Shown here: one piece after another, positions 1-11,569 of the stretch | Numbering within the stretch: position 1 is the stretch's first letter | Layout: each line of letters starts with the position of its first letter | Notes under the pieces: generated by a model | The model's database searches: none | Told to the model about the DNA's origin: nothing | The model's input: the letters and a program-made list of their open reading frames with translations, nothing else | Assembly (NCBI RefSeq): GCF_027580225.2 | Contig: NC_073359.2 | Location: 9,166,001 to 9,230,000, forward strand | From: Misgurnus anguillicaudatus | Taxonomy: Eukaryota > Chordata > Actinopteri > Cypriniformes > Cobitidae | DNA length: 64,000 bases | Direction: 5' to 3' | Program-made: the position numbers and the translations under genes

Positions 1-87
1 TTATGCGGGGGCCTCATTTTTTCAAATACGCCGCACTTTTGCCGCATAAATTGCAGATTTTCCCGCATTTTCATAGCAAAAGTCACA

Positions 88-394
88 TATAGACGGTTTC
101 ATCAGCGCACATGCGGTGACGCGACGCGTCTGTTCCGAACTTTACTTCTGGTTTCAGTTTTTTTAATGGTTTGGCTAGTTGCTAAACTGAACTCTTGAAC
201 AAATTACTCTTCGAAAAAAAACAAATATTCTGGTTTCCTAGGTAATCTGCATGTTGTTTATTTTGCTTGTTAAATATAAATAAACTACGTTTTAAGTACT
301 TTGTTGTTATTTATTCTTAGCAGAGTTTACCGGAAGTTACGTGTTGACCACGAAAGCCGCTTGTTTATGTTGTTACTGCTGAAACCGTCTATAT
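88..394. mobile_element. MITE with TATAGACGGTTTC termini
   Basis: The sequence begins TATAGACGGTTTC and ends GAAACCGTCTATA, a perfect terminal inverted repeat of 13 bp around about 280 bp of non-coding DNA. A second nearly full copy lies at 61527-61822, and fragments lie at 59381-59540, 61312-61500 and 61955-62030. No transposase is encoded, so it is a non-autonomous DNA element. The superfamily is not clear because the target duplication is too short to read. The flanks (1-87 and 395-520) hold no recognisable gene. Confidence 0.75.
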
Positions 395-520
395 GGTAGC
401 AGAAAGTTAAAAAAATTATGCATTTACTTCACACAACCACAGCCATGTCCACTGTTGCTATGGGAATGTTAAGAAGTGACGTAATTATGCGACGTGAACA
501 TCATTGAAAAGCTGCAAACC

Positions 521-1935
521 CCAACCGCAGTTTTTGCAAGTTCCCGCAATTTTTGCAAGTTCCTGCAATTTTTGCAGTTCCCGCAATTTTTGCAGTTCCC
601 GCAATTTTTGCAGTTCCCGCAACTTTTGCAAGTACCCGCAATTTTTCCAAGTTCCCGCAGTTTTTGCAAGTTCCCACAGTTTTTGCAAGTTCCCGCAGTT
701 TTTGCAAGTTCCCGCAGTTTTTGCAAGTTCCCGCAATTTTTGCAGTTCCCGCAATTTTTGCAGTTCCCCAAATTTATGCAAGTACCCCGCAATTTTTCCA
801 AGTTCTCGCAGTTTTTGCAAGTTCCCGCAGTTTTTGCAAGTTCCCGCAGTTTTTGCAAGTTCCCGCAATTTTTGCAGTTCCCGCAATTTTTGCAAGTACC
901 CGCAATTTTTGCAAGTTCTCGCAATTTTTCCAAGTTCCCGCAGTTTTTGCAAGTTCCCGCAGTTTTTGCAAGTTCCCGCAGTTTTTGCAAGTTCCCGCAA
1001 TTTTTGCAGTTCCCGCAATTTTTGCAGTTCCCGCAGTTTTTGCAAGTTCCCGCAGTTTTTGCAAGTTCCCGCAGTTTTTGCAAGTTCCCGCAGTTTTTGC
1101 AAGTTCCCGCAGTTTTTGCAAGTTCCCGCAGTTTATGCAGTTCCCGCAATTTTTGCAAGTACCCGCAATTTTTGCAAGTTCTCGCAATTTTTCCAAGTTC
1201 CCGCAGTTTTTGCAAGTTCCCGCAGTTTTTGGAAGTTCCCGCAGTTTTTGCAAGTTCCCGCAATTTTTGCAGTTCCCGCAATTTTTGCAGTTCCCGCAGT
1301 TTTTGCAAGTTCCCGCAGTTTTTGCAAGTTCCCGCAGTTTTTGCAAGTTCCCGCAGTTTTTGCAAGTTCCCGCAATTTTTGCAGTTCCCGCAATTTTTGC
1401 AGTTCCCGCAATTTTTGCAGTTCCCGCAATTTTTGCAAGTACCCCGCAATTTTTCCAAGTTCTCGCAGTTTTTCCAAGTTCCCGCAGTTTTTGCAAGTTC
1501 CCGCAGTTTTTGCAAGTTCCCGCAGTTTTTGCAAGTTCCCGCAGTTTTTGCAAGTTCCCGCAATTTTTGCAGTTCCCGCAATTTTTGCAAGTACCCGCAA
1601 TTTTTGCAAGTTCTCGCAATTTTTCCAAGTTCCCGCATTTTTTGCAAGTTCCCGCAGTTTTTGCAAGTTCCCGCAGTTTTTACAAGTTCCCGCAGTTTTT
1701 GCAAGTTCCCGCAGTTTTTGCAAGTTCCCGCAATTTTTGCAGTTCCCGCAATTTTTGCAGTTCCCGCAGTTTTTGCAAGTTCCCGCAGTTTTTGCAAGTT
1801 CCCGCAGTTTTTGCAAGTTCCCGCAGTTTTTGCAAGTTCCCGCAGTTTTTGCAAGTTCCCGCAGCAAGTTCCCGCAGTTTTTGCAAGTTCCCGCAGTTTT
1901 TGCAAGTTCCCGAGTTTTTGGAGTTCTCGCAATTT
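521..1935. repeat. 18/19-bp minisatellite, about 75 units
   Basis: About 1.4 kb is made of head-to-tail units. The main unit is GTTCCCGCAGTTTTTGCAA (19 bp) and the variant is GTTCCCGCAATTTTTGCA (18 bp). Rarer variants carry GTACCC, GTTCTC or TTTTTCCAAG. Variant units recur in blocks: GTACCC followed by GTTCTC near 896, 1157 and 1592, and a GTACCCC form near 781 and 1441, so the array grew by duplication of multi-unit blocks. Neither unit contains a stop codon in most phases on either strand, so long open frames appear in several frames at once. These are artefacts of the repeat, not a gene. The right flank (1921-1980) is rich in TTGCA motifs resembling the unit. Confidence 0.95.
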
Positions 1936-4867
1936 CATTGCAAAAAATTGCATAAATATCTGCATATTCCATTGCATTTTTAAGAAAACGTGCCACAAGA
2001 TCAAGGATTTTTGCCCGCAACAATCACATTTTTCATTTTTTTGGAAGGACTGGATAAAACACATAAATACACTGTGGATCAATGTATGTGTGTAATAAGC
2101 ATGCTTGTTAATACATTCATACCGAAATAGACACTTATTTAAATATATTTGCTATTATAGATTTTGTCAAAATAATTCCAAACAGAAAATGTGACTTTTT
2201 CTGCAGATGCACAATACACAGGAAATCACCACAGGTCTCTTTGATCATTTTTCGCTCAGATATTTTGCCAGCCTTTTCTAATGTGGCAGGCAAAAATATA
2301 GCTCCAAAACTGCATTGAACTCTTTTCTCACTAATTTCCACGTCTTTTGTTTCATTAATCCATGAAAGTGTCTAGAAGTGCGTCTCTAACAAAGACAACA
2401 CTGTGGCTTCTATTTGACTGCACTATAAATTCAACCTTGTTAGAATAACCAAACGCTCCAGCAGCTATGAAACTTCTTCGAAAGTTTTTAAAATCATTCA
2501 CAATCCTCTCTTCGTTACCGTCACCAACTCATCTTTTTATTTCAGATAATTTCGATTCAATTCATCTGATTGTTTTAACACGCATCAAGACCTTACCGCC
2601 GCCGTATCCGGGGTGCTTAAGCCGTTCAATGCAGCAAACCTTGTGCTTCATAAAGATGCCGTAAGCCCTCAAATACTTCAGTGCGACCCGCGGCTGTAAA
2701 AGAAAGCAGAAACGGCATGAATGCAGACCGCACGGAGCGGTGAATGAAACATTTATCTGAACTTGCTTTGAATGAAGATATGTTCGTAATTTTGCGGCTT
2801 TCTAAGAAACGCCCTTGAGAATTTAAAAAAAATACAACAGCCACCGTTTATCCAGAGGGCATTATGAGACCTAGATGGCCTTATGTGAAATTCCTGTCAT
2901 GATTTTCCCTTCCATGTTTCATTGTATTTTCAATAGGCAGCAATAACAACATAAAACTTAAGCCACGGGACTTTATTGTTAAATCAATAAAAGGAATAAT
3001 GTTGACAAGCCCTTTCATTGGCCACACTTGCTTGTCAAGAGTGTTTGAGTGAGCAAACCAGCTTGTCAACCAGATCCTATTTGTTTACCGCAATCATAAG
3101 GAAATGGCATTTTTTGCATATTTCATAAATATTTCATTTTTTCTTTCCCGGTAGCAGTTAATGATTAATTGACGTAAGCCTATCTAACTTTGGCTGTATT
3201 ATATCTCAATTGCTAAGCTCCGCCCCTTAATTACTGTTACTCCATTCACATTAACGCATTTGGCAGATGCTTATATCTAAAGTGACTTACAGTGCATTTA
3301 ATCTTAACATTTCTTATATCTATATGTGTTTCCTGTATATTTTTTTGCTACAAGAACACCAACTCGGATAAGCTTTACAGAGCATGCCTTAAAATAATAA
3401 CTTGTTAATATAAATAAATATATATATATATATAATATTTTTGTTTTTCTTTTATCAAAAATGCTCATATGATGTTAAAAATGGTCTACATTAAATGCAC
3501 ATGACTTCAGTAAACTTAACATTTACAGTGTAAAGAGCTTAAACTTGTCTGATTAAATGATTGAAGTTGTTTAAGGCAAAAAATGAATTTTGCAGATCTA
3601 ATGTCAAAACAAACCCATGCTCACATCCTCCACAAATGACATAAAATAAGTTGATTTGTGTCTGCAAATAGCATTGCAATTTGAATGCAACATTATACTA
3701 TCAAACATCCCGAACAACTCTCAGATTAATTCTGCTTTATTTCAATTTTATTTACAAACTGATGAACCATAAATACCACCATGTGCTCCTCTATCAGCCT
3801 GAAAATAAATAGCTTTCTGTGAGGACGGGGGAGTCGAAGTGCTTCATTTGACCATAAATCGCACGACCCTCCGTCATCCAATCTCGGTGCAATGTCATTC
3901 AAAAGCTCAGTGCTATCCATTACCGGTATATAATAGGCCCTCCAGCATGCATTGTCCATTGCATTATATGCTCATAATTTCCCTCTATCAATAACTTTGA
4001 GGATAGAGAGGGTAAAGGGGGTTTGGGGTCACAAACTCAGAACAAGTTTTTTTTTTTTTGCAAAGCAGTAAGTTAGAGTCTTAAAAAATACAGATGCTTT
4101 GGTTTAAGTTAAGTGATTCTATATAAAAAGATGACAGTAATACATTTTGATTATATTTTTTATTTAAAATATCAAATTTTCTAAAAAACTATTTCATTTG
4201 TGCATTTGATTTCTAATGATGGCACTCTTAAAAGTAATTATCCAGAGGAAAGTTCAATTTTCCCAAGGTTGGACTTTGAATTTTGAAGTTACGTATAATC
4301 AACTTTGCCTGAAATGTTTCTCTAAAAATGATTTTGAAGAAACATAAAGTTGCAGACATAGAAGTATTAAAGGAATGTAGATAGCATAGCTCAGATATTT
4401 TGAGGTTAAATATGCAAGGTTATATTGAAATCCGGACGTTTGCAGACATTTTGGAAAATATAATTGGGGAGCGAGAGACATTTTTGAGATTTCTTTTGAT
4501 GTGTCGGAGATTACTTGTGTCTTTTTTCTTAGAAAATAATCAGCAGGTAACTTTAGCAAAATCTCCACTTTTTATTGTAGTATTTGATAAACATTTAATT
4601 TATTTTTAGAGAAATCTAATTTGTGATTTTCCATTCCTGTGAATATGTTGAAAGTATTTTTGATATTTACTTAAAAAGTAAAGACATTTATGTTTGAAAT
4701 TCAAATCTGGTTAAGTATACAGTACATATATACACTGTACAAAATGCAGCCTGAAGTTAAAACTACAGTACTTGGTTTTGCAATCTACTATTTTTGCAAT
4801 CACTATAAGTTTTAACTTGTGATGAGTTGACATATCTTATAAAAACAAGTTGAAATTGTTTAAACCC
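1936..4867. other. Gene-free intergenic or intronic DNA
   Basis: No gene is recognised here. The region contains a short copy of a dispersed fish repeat (around 3250-3300, GCATTTGGCAGATGCTTATA followed by a TGACTTAC motif), a TA microsatellite at about 3418-3434, and AT-rich unique sequence. The small open frames have no similarity I can recognise, no splice context and no codon bias. Confidence 0.6.
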
Positions 4868-5766
4868 TTAAAGGATCAGTCCATTTTTTTAAAAGAAAAA
4901 TCCAGATAATTTTGATAATGTTGATGTCTTTCTTTGTTCGGTCGAGAGGAAGTTGTGTTTTTTGGGGAAAACATTGCGGGATTTTTCTCGTTTTGATGGA
5001 CTTTAGTAGAGCCCAGCATTTGATACTTAACTCAACACTTAACAGTTTTTTTCAACGGAGTTTCAAATGACTATAAACAATCCCAAATGAGGCATGGGGG
5101 TCTTGTCTAGCGAGACGATTGTCATTTTTGACAAGAGAGAAAATGTCCACTTTTGAAGCACAGCTTCTCATCATGTAGATCCGGTCGTGATGCGCTAGCG
5201 TGACCCCACTCAATATGTCATGACGTCAAGAGGTCACAGAGGACGACCGCGAAACTCCGCCCCAGTGTTTACAAGTGTGTTGAAAGAGGACCGTTCCTAC
5301 GTTGTTGTATGTCAACTGATACTAATTAATGTCTTTGTGTCAGTTTATTGTTTACAATGGTCCGCAAATGTGCATTTTATATATGTAACACGTGACCTCC
5401 CTACGTCACTACGCATTTACGTGAGGTCGCGCTGGACCGGACCTGGACGAAAAGTTGTAGTTTAAAAGTACACTTTTTTTTCTTGTCAGAAATGACAATC
5501 ATTTCGCTAGATAAGACCCTTATGCCTCGTTTGGGATTGTTTATAGCCCTTTGAAACTTCGTTGAAAAAAACTGTTAAGTGTTGAGTTAAGTATTAAATG
5601 TTGGGGACTATTGAAGTCCATTAAAATGAGAAAAATCCTGCAATGTTTTCCTCAAAAAACATAATTTCTTCTGGACTGAACAAAGAAAGACATCAACATT
5701 TTGGATGACATGGTGGTGAGTAAATTATCTGGATTTTTCTTTTAAGAAAATGGACTAATCCTTTAA
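4868..5766. mobile_element. Long foldback MITE (TTAAAGGA type), copy 1
   Basis: The left arm starts TTAAAGGATCAGTCCATTTT and the right arm ends AAAATGGACTAATCCTTTAA. Each arm is roughly 300 bp and mirrors the other: the CTATAAACAATCCCAAA block at about 5070 returns inverted at about 5530. The single-stranded loop (about 5160-5460) is GC-richer and holds an open frame of about 80 codons at 5220-5465. The same loop occurs in opposite orientation in the copy at 8103-9035. It is a non-autonomous DNA element capable of a large hairpin. Confidence 0.85.
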
Positions 5767-6029
5767 CTCTTGCCGTCCAGTATACAGGACACCTGAGTTT
5801 ACTTCAATATTTTTATTGTAAATTTTACAATTTTACAAACTATATATCGTTGGAAACGTCTAAGCCTCTAGAATACATATTTCAACAGTGTTTTATAAAA
5901 TAAATTATGTAGGGGGAGTAATTGGTTCATTTATGATAAAAGTGCGCCTCAAAACATTTATATCTTGTCACTGTCCCGCCAGCGGGATGCCTACGTTTAA
6001 TTCAGTGTTTTGCATATGAATTCTTATCT

Positions 6030-7128
6030 GGGGTGCGTTTCCCGAACAATGACATAACTCGTTGCTGAACCACCATAATACGATGCATAGTTAGAGAAAC
6101 AAACTACCTTGTCCGAAAGCATAGTAACTTTGTCGCACATTCGTCGTTTGAACCCATGTTGTTTTAACAACATAGTTGATGATGTCACATGGGAGGTGAA
6201 GTACTAATTAATCTGTGCAAATCTATTTAATGTCAGATTATTGCTGTAAATAACATATATTGCATCGGAAGACTGATTTTGTTATTGTGATTTAGTTATC
6301 TGTTGTTTATTTTCAAGATATTTAATTCACACGCAAGTTCCCTATTACATCACTCCTCCCATTGATTCCCCAGGGTCTTAAAGCTCGTGGTTCTGCGCAC
6401 ATACACAGTTTTTAAATGCAGCGCTTTAATTCTGTTTACAAACTTGAAGACGTATAATAACATATATATAGACTGTACTACATGTTTTTGCTTATTTTGT
6501 TTAAAAGCATGATCAATGTAAGTTTACATATTATAATAACAAGTAGGGATGCACGATATATCGGCTGACATATCGTTATCGGCCGATAACTGCTTATTTT
6601 TAATATTATCGGTTATCGGTCTGATAGCAAAATTAAGCAGATAAATGAAAGCCGATAAATGATGGATTATTTTGGTTTGTTGAACCACTTCACTTGCTCA
6701 TTGCTGGCCATGTGGAGTTTTGATTGGTGCTTTCTGTGACATAGCACGAAGATGACACGTGTAGCGGGCTTAAGAAGAGTATGCTAGTCTAGCACAAAGA
6801 CAAGATGTCTGCGGTCTGGGAGTTTTTCATTGTGAAAATAATATGAATATTTATCGGCCTATATATATCGGTTATCGGCCCCCAAATATAAAGAGTTATC
6901 GGTTATCAGTATCGGCCAAAATTTCCATATCGGTGCATCCCTAATAATAAGGAACTATGCTTCTAACGACAGATGAAGAGCTGTCGTTCATACCACACAA
7001 GTTTGCGATGCAACTTGCGAATGTTCGTTCGACTTTGGTTTCGGGAAACACCAAATCGTTGAACTTTGTCAGTAACAACGAAACTCATGACGGTAGTTGG
7101 CTAACGATGCTTTCGGGAAACGCACCCC
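6030..7128. mobile_element. MITE with GGGGTGCGTTTCCCGAA termini
   Basis: The left end GGGGTGCGTTTCCCGAACA and the right end TTCGGGAAACGCACCCC form an inverted repeat, continued more loosely inward (CTCGTTGCTGAACCACC against GGTAGTTGGCTAACGATG). No transposase frame is present. The element is interrupted at 6544-6943 by a hAT-type MITE, so the uninterrupted element would be about 690 bp. Confidence 0.75.
6544..6943. mobile_element. hAT MITE, TAGGGATGCACGATA family, nested
   Basis: It starts TAGGGATGCACGATATATCG and ends ATATCGGTGCATCCCTA. The flanks ATAACAAG (left) and ATAATAAG (right) match at 7 of 8 bases, as expected for an aged 8-bp hAT target duplication. The interior is rich in TATCGG/CCGATA motifs and encodes nothing. 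Related elements lie at 13270-14008, 14160-14611 and 39111-39574, and a fragment lies near 62049. Confidence 0.85.
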
Positions 7129-7414
7129 GATCATGACAAACTATATATCATTTTATAGCTCTAAGAGTGTAGTTTTCATTTATTATCAGCATTTTGGGAA
7201 ATGAATGACATAGTGAGTGCCATTTTTTAAAATGCCACAGGTGGACCCACGTTGTTGTAACATTAATACCCTTTTCTAAACCTAAAAAGTCTTGACAAAC
7301 TATCAATTAAAAGCTCTAAGAGTGTAGTTGTCATATTTCAACTATATATCAGCGTTTTCATATACAAACTATATATCAGCGAAAGCTCTAAGAATGTACA
7401 CTCAATTTTTTTTT

Positions 7415-7640
7415 GGCTAAATAGCACTACAAGCTCATACTCATAGGGGAACCATTTTTAGTGCTATATTGCACCTATAAAGCAACTATGAAGAACCATC
7501 CGGGGGTGATATAGCACCACTATAGCACCAGATATGGTTCTATATAGCACAATATGGTGCTACATAGGTGCTATATGGTACTTAAAATGGTTCCCTATGA
7601 TTACGAGCCAGTGAACCCCCTTTAGGGCTATTTAGCACTG
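7415..7640. mobile_element. Short palindromic MITE (AGCACTA / GGTTCCCTATGA)
   Basis: The two ends mirror each other: TCATAGGGGAACCATTTTTA on the left and AAAATGGTTCCCTATGA on the right, with outer GGCTAAATAGCACT and AGGGCTATTTAGCACT. The interior is full of short TATAGCACC and GGTGCTATA repeats. No coding capacity is seen. Confidence 0.65.
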
Positions 7641-8102
7641 TTTGCTTTTCATATTTTAAAACATTTTGGCATTAATAAAATGCAGTGACAGTAATTTATT
7701 AATTTGTGACAAGAATATGCAGCAAACCGTTGACACCTAGTGGCCTTTGTTGGTTAAACCACTAAAAGTGTGACACAAACCCTGTTTGTGTGATTTTAAC
7801 TTGAAATTTGGATCACAACTACTTGAAACTATGACTTAAATTTTGTAGCGTATCTGGCATGTAACATTTTCATTTTTATAATTTTATGTACAAAATATAT
7901 ACTTGAAGGCATTATTTGTATTTGTTACAATAAATGTAAACTGCTATAATAATTTTATATTTAATGTTTTAAACTGTAAAGTTTAAAGTGTCTATTTGAA
8001 AACAAAACCAATATTAGACTTCTACAACAAAAAAATGCCAGAGTTATATTAATTTTACCCCACACTAAAAGGGGGGGGGGGTGACAGAAAAGGGTTTTTA
8101 TC

Positions 8103-9035
8103 TTAAAGGAATATTCCATTTTCTTAAAAGAAAAATCCAGATAATTTACTCACCACCATGTCATCTAAAATATTGATGTCTTTCTTTGTTCAGTCCAGAA
8201 GAAATTATGTTTTTTGAAGAAAACATTGCAGAATTTTTCTAATTTTAATGGACTTTAATAGAACCCAACATTTAATATTTAATTCAACACGTAACAGTTT
8301 TTTTCAACGGAGTTTCAAAGGACTATAAACAATCCCAAACGAGGCATAAGGGTCTTATCTAGCGAAACGATTGTCATTTTTGACAAGAAAAATAAAAAAT
8401 ATATACTTTTAAACCACAACTTTTCGTCAAGGTCCGGTCCAGCGCGATCTAACGTAAATGCGTAGTGACGTAGTGACGTCACGTGTTACATATATAAAAC
8501 GCACATTTGCGGACCATTTTAAACAATAAACTGCCACAAAGATATTAATTAGTATCAGTTGACATACAACAACGTAGGAACGGTCCTCTTTCTCAACACA
8601 TGTAAACACTGGGGCGGAGTTTCGCGTTCGTCCTCTGTGACCTCTTGACGTGATGACGTATTGCGGTGACGTAGTGGGGTCAACTGGCGCATCACGACCG
8701 GATCTACACAACGAGAAGTTGTGCTTTAAAAGTGTATATTTGTTATTTTTCTTGTCAAAAATGACAATTGTTTCGCTAGATAAGACCCTTATGCCTCGTT
8801 TGGGATTGTTTATAGTCCTTTGAAACTCCGTTTAAAAAAACTGTTAAGTGTTGAATTAAGTATTAAATGTTGGGTTCTATTAAAGTCCATTAAAATTAGA
8901 AAAATTCTGCAATGTTTTCTTCAAAAAACATAATTTCTTCTCGACTGAACAAAGAAAGTCATCAACATTTTGGATGACATTGTGGTGAGTAAATTATCTG
9001 GATTTTTCTTTTAAGAAAATGGACTAATCCTTTAA
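8103..9035. mobile_element. Long foldback MITE (TTAAAGGA type), copy 2
   Basis: It begins TTAAAGGAATATTCCATTTT and ends AAAATGGACTAATCCTTTAA, with arms of about 300 bp that are near-complete inverted repeats. The loop (about 8420-8720) is the reverse complement of the loop at 5160-5460 and aligns with it without obvious length change. An open frame of 94 codons on the minus strand (8427-8711) corresponds to the plus-strand frame of copy 1. A truncated third copy lies at 12736-13051. Confidence 0.85.
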
Positions 9036-9084
9036 GGGTTTGTTAGGTTAAAGTAACAAAGATAAATGTTGATTCTTCCTACAC

Positions 9085-9165
9085 AAGCGGTATTTCTGAA
9101 TGACCTGAGGCCGGGATTAAGCTGATTTGAAGTGAAAGTATTTAATGAATGTATAATATGTGTCG
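9085..9165 (+). repeat. Dispersed conserved segment, partner of 51180-51265
   Basis: The stretch CGGTATTTCTGAATGACCTG, followed by GGCCGGGATTAAGC and AGTGAAAGTATTTAATGA, returns in inverted orientation at 51180-51265 with few changes. Neither copy has terminal repeats or lies inside one of the MITEs described. The nature of the pair is unknown. Confidence 0.55.
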
Positions 9166-10682
9166 AGAGCATTCGGCTAATATCATTCATTTTTGATAGA
9201 GCTGGCGTTTATCTAAACTTCTCATTTGTTTTCACATTTGTACCCAGTTTTAGCTGGATCTCAACATACTGTAAAAGCACCATCACCATGTTTGGGAAAT
9301 GATCCTGATATGGATGCCAGTTGAGGTCGACAGGGGGCATCTTTCACAAAAAGACAAATTTTACAACCTCCCAAAAACAGATCCGGAACCGCTCACTCAA
9401 GACAGGTGTCCAGTTTTTCTTTCTCTCGCGTTCCCTTTGGCCTCCATGGTCAGGCGGTCCCTAAACCCCTGCTAAGGGAAATGTTTTTCATGTTTAATTG
9501 TATAAGACGGAAAACAGCCACGACTAAAATGTCTGATTTAGCTTGATATCCTTTGTTTAAAGTCATAACAACTACAAACACAAAAAAATTAGATGACAAA
9601 AGATTTCAGATTTATACCCTGTGGTAGGATATTTCTCATTTTGAAACAATAATAATAATAATAGTGGTCGTTTTATTAAAATATGAATCACATTTATATA
9701 TTTATTAAATGCATGCACTTACTTTTTTTAAATGTAGTTCCCTTTGACTTTGATGTTTAAGGGTAAAAATAAAAAAAGAAGAAAAAAGATCACCAACAAA
9801 ATGGCAATACAATATATATGGCTTTGAAGTATAAAATGCGTCCCTAGCACAAAAGAAAAATGGCAATTCGATACTGGACTCAACAAATAATCATTTTAAA
9901 TAACACGTTTCCTGTCAAGAGGAAAGGGAATCCCACGACTTGCACATACCACCAAAAGAGCCTGTCGAGTTTGGCACCCACCCGCGTTTATTTGCTTTAT
10001 AATTACCAGTGTGTAGTAACAGTTTGTGTCATAGGAAAGCAAATCACTCGGCTACCCAGTCAGGAGATTGAGGATCACATGACCCGCAGGGAACGACCTC
10101 GCAACCCCTCTCACAACAACGGGGCCCTCACACGTTCACACTTTCTCTGTCTGGTGTCAGGAACCACTCCGACACCTAAATTACCCTCGTCGAAACAATG
10201 ACCGTTTCATGTATAATTTAGCCAACCTCAACTGATATGAGTTTATGGGGTTGGGAGGTTCAGTGTGGGAGAGCCGTTTTCGGCATATCGTAACATCAGA
10301 AAATCTCTTTTAATCTGAGTGCTGGTTGGCTTTGATGTGTACTTTGCAGATAATTATCCAGAACTGGGTCAGCCCGGGCGAGAGAAAAGATCGTCCTCTT
10401 TTCTTTTTTTTCACAAAGACTGTCAAACGATGCCAATTTAAGAGTGAGTAATTCGTCTTCTGCATGGAAATGAAATTCAAAATAAACACGGTATTTATTA
10501 TTCATGCCAGGGCTCTTTTTAAATCATTATTTCCTAAGAAATCTTAATTGTGGTACATTCTTGTGAACAAATCTGATGGTTCAGTTTATCTTATACTATT
10601 ACAGAAGTCTAGCCCCATTCCCGCACATTCGAGCATGTTTTGCAAATTGGCAACATTGTGCTTGAATGCAAGTCAACGGATA
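9166..10682. other. Gene-free intronic DNA
   Basis: No gene is recognised. The sequence is mostly unique, with GC-richer patches at 9290-9480 and 9950-10200. A 113-codon open frame in the second patch has no recognisable domain and lacks supporting splice sites or codon bias, so it is not called. Confidence 0.5.
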
Positions 10683-11107
10683 CACTGCAAAAAAAAAAAA
10701 AATTCAAGAAAAAATTTCTTAGTATTTTTGTCTTGTTTTCGGTAAAAATATCTAAAAAATTCTCAAGAATATAAGTCTAGTTTTTAGACCAAAAATGTCA
10801 AATTTGAAACAAGCAAAAAAAAATTTGCCAATGAGTTAAGCAAAAGAATCTTGAACATTTTTCTTAAACACTTAATTCAAGAAATATTCAAGAACAATTT
10901 GCTTACCCCACTGGCAGATTTTTTTGCTTGCTTTATGCACAAAATCACTTAAATGTGATATTTTTGGTCTAAAAATTACTTATTTTCTTGGGTCGTTTTG
11001 CTCACCAAGAAAAAGAAAAATCTTAATTTAAGAATTTGTAGATATTTTTAATGAAAACAAGACAAAAATACTAAGAATTTTTTTCTTGAAAATCATTTTT
11101 TGCAGTG
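10683..11107. mobile_element. MITE with CACTGCAAAAA ends, copy 1
   Basis: It starts CACTGCAAAAAAAA and ends TTTTTTGCAGTG, with AAGACAAAAATACTAAG-type motifs near both ends in inverse orientation. It is very AT-rich and has no coding capacity. An adjacent copy of the same family follows only 16 bp later. Confidence 0.8.
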
Positions 11108-11123
11108 TACTTATTGACACGTT

Positions 11124-11569
11124 CACTACAAAAATTATTTTCAAGAAAAAAATTCTAACTATTATTGTCTTGTTTTCAGGAAAAATATCTAAAAATTATT
11201 GAATTAAGATGCTTTTCTTGATTAGCAAAACGACCCAAGAAAATAAGTCTAGTTTTTAGACCAAAAATATTAAATATAAATGATTTTGTGCATAAAACAA
11301 GCAAAAAAAATCTGCTAATGGGGTAAGCAAATTTTTCTTGCATTTTTTTAAATTTAGTGTTTAAGAAAAATGTTCAAGATTTTTTGCTTGTTTTATGCAC
11401 AAAATCACTTAAATTTGATATTTTTGGTCTAAAAACTAGACTTATTTTTTTGGGTCGTTTTGCTCATCAAGAAAAAACATCTTAATTTAAGAAGTTTTAG
11501 ATATTTTTTACTGAAAACAAGACAAAAATACTAAGATTTTTTTTTTCTTGAAAATAATTTTTTGCAGTG
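11124..11569. mobile_element. MITE with CACTGCAAAAA ends, copy 2
   Basis: It starts CACTACAAAAATTATTTTCA and ends AAAATAATTTTTTGCAGTG. Both halves share the TTTTTGGTCTAAAAA and TTTTGCTCA motifs of copy 1. The arms are long imperfect inverted repeats, so the whole element can fold back. It is non-coding. Confidence 0.8.

Noticed and set aside
469..2095. Up to 537-codon proteins on both strands
   Set aside because: They all come from the 18/19-bp minisatellite, which lacks stops in many phases. The translated repeats differ only by frame and have no other support.
5220..5465. Small protein gene in the foldback loop
   Set aside because: It lies wholly inside a MITE and is mirrored in the copy at 8427-8711. 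It is kept only as a finding to test by dN/dS.
9860..10201. 113-codon plus-strand frame
   Set aside because: It has no recognisable domain, no splice context, and ordinary intronic composition.
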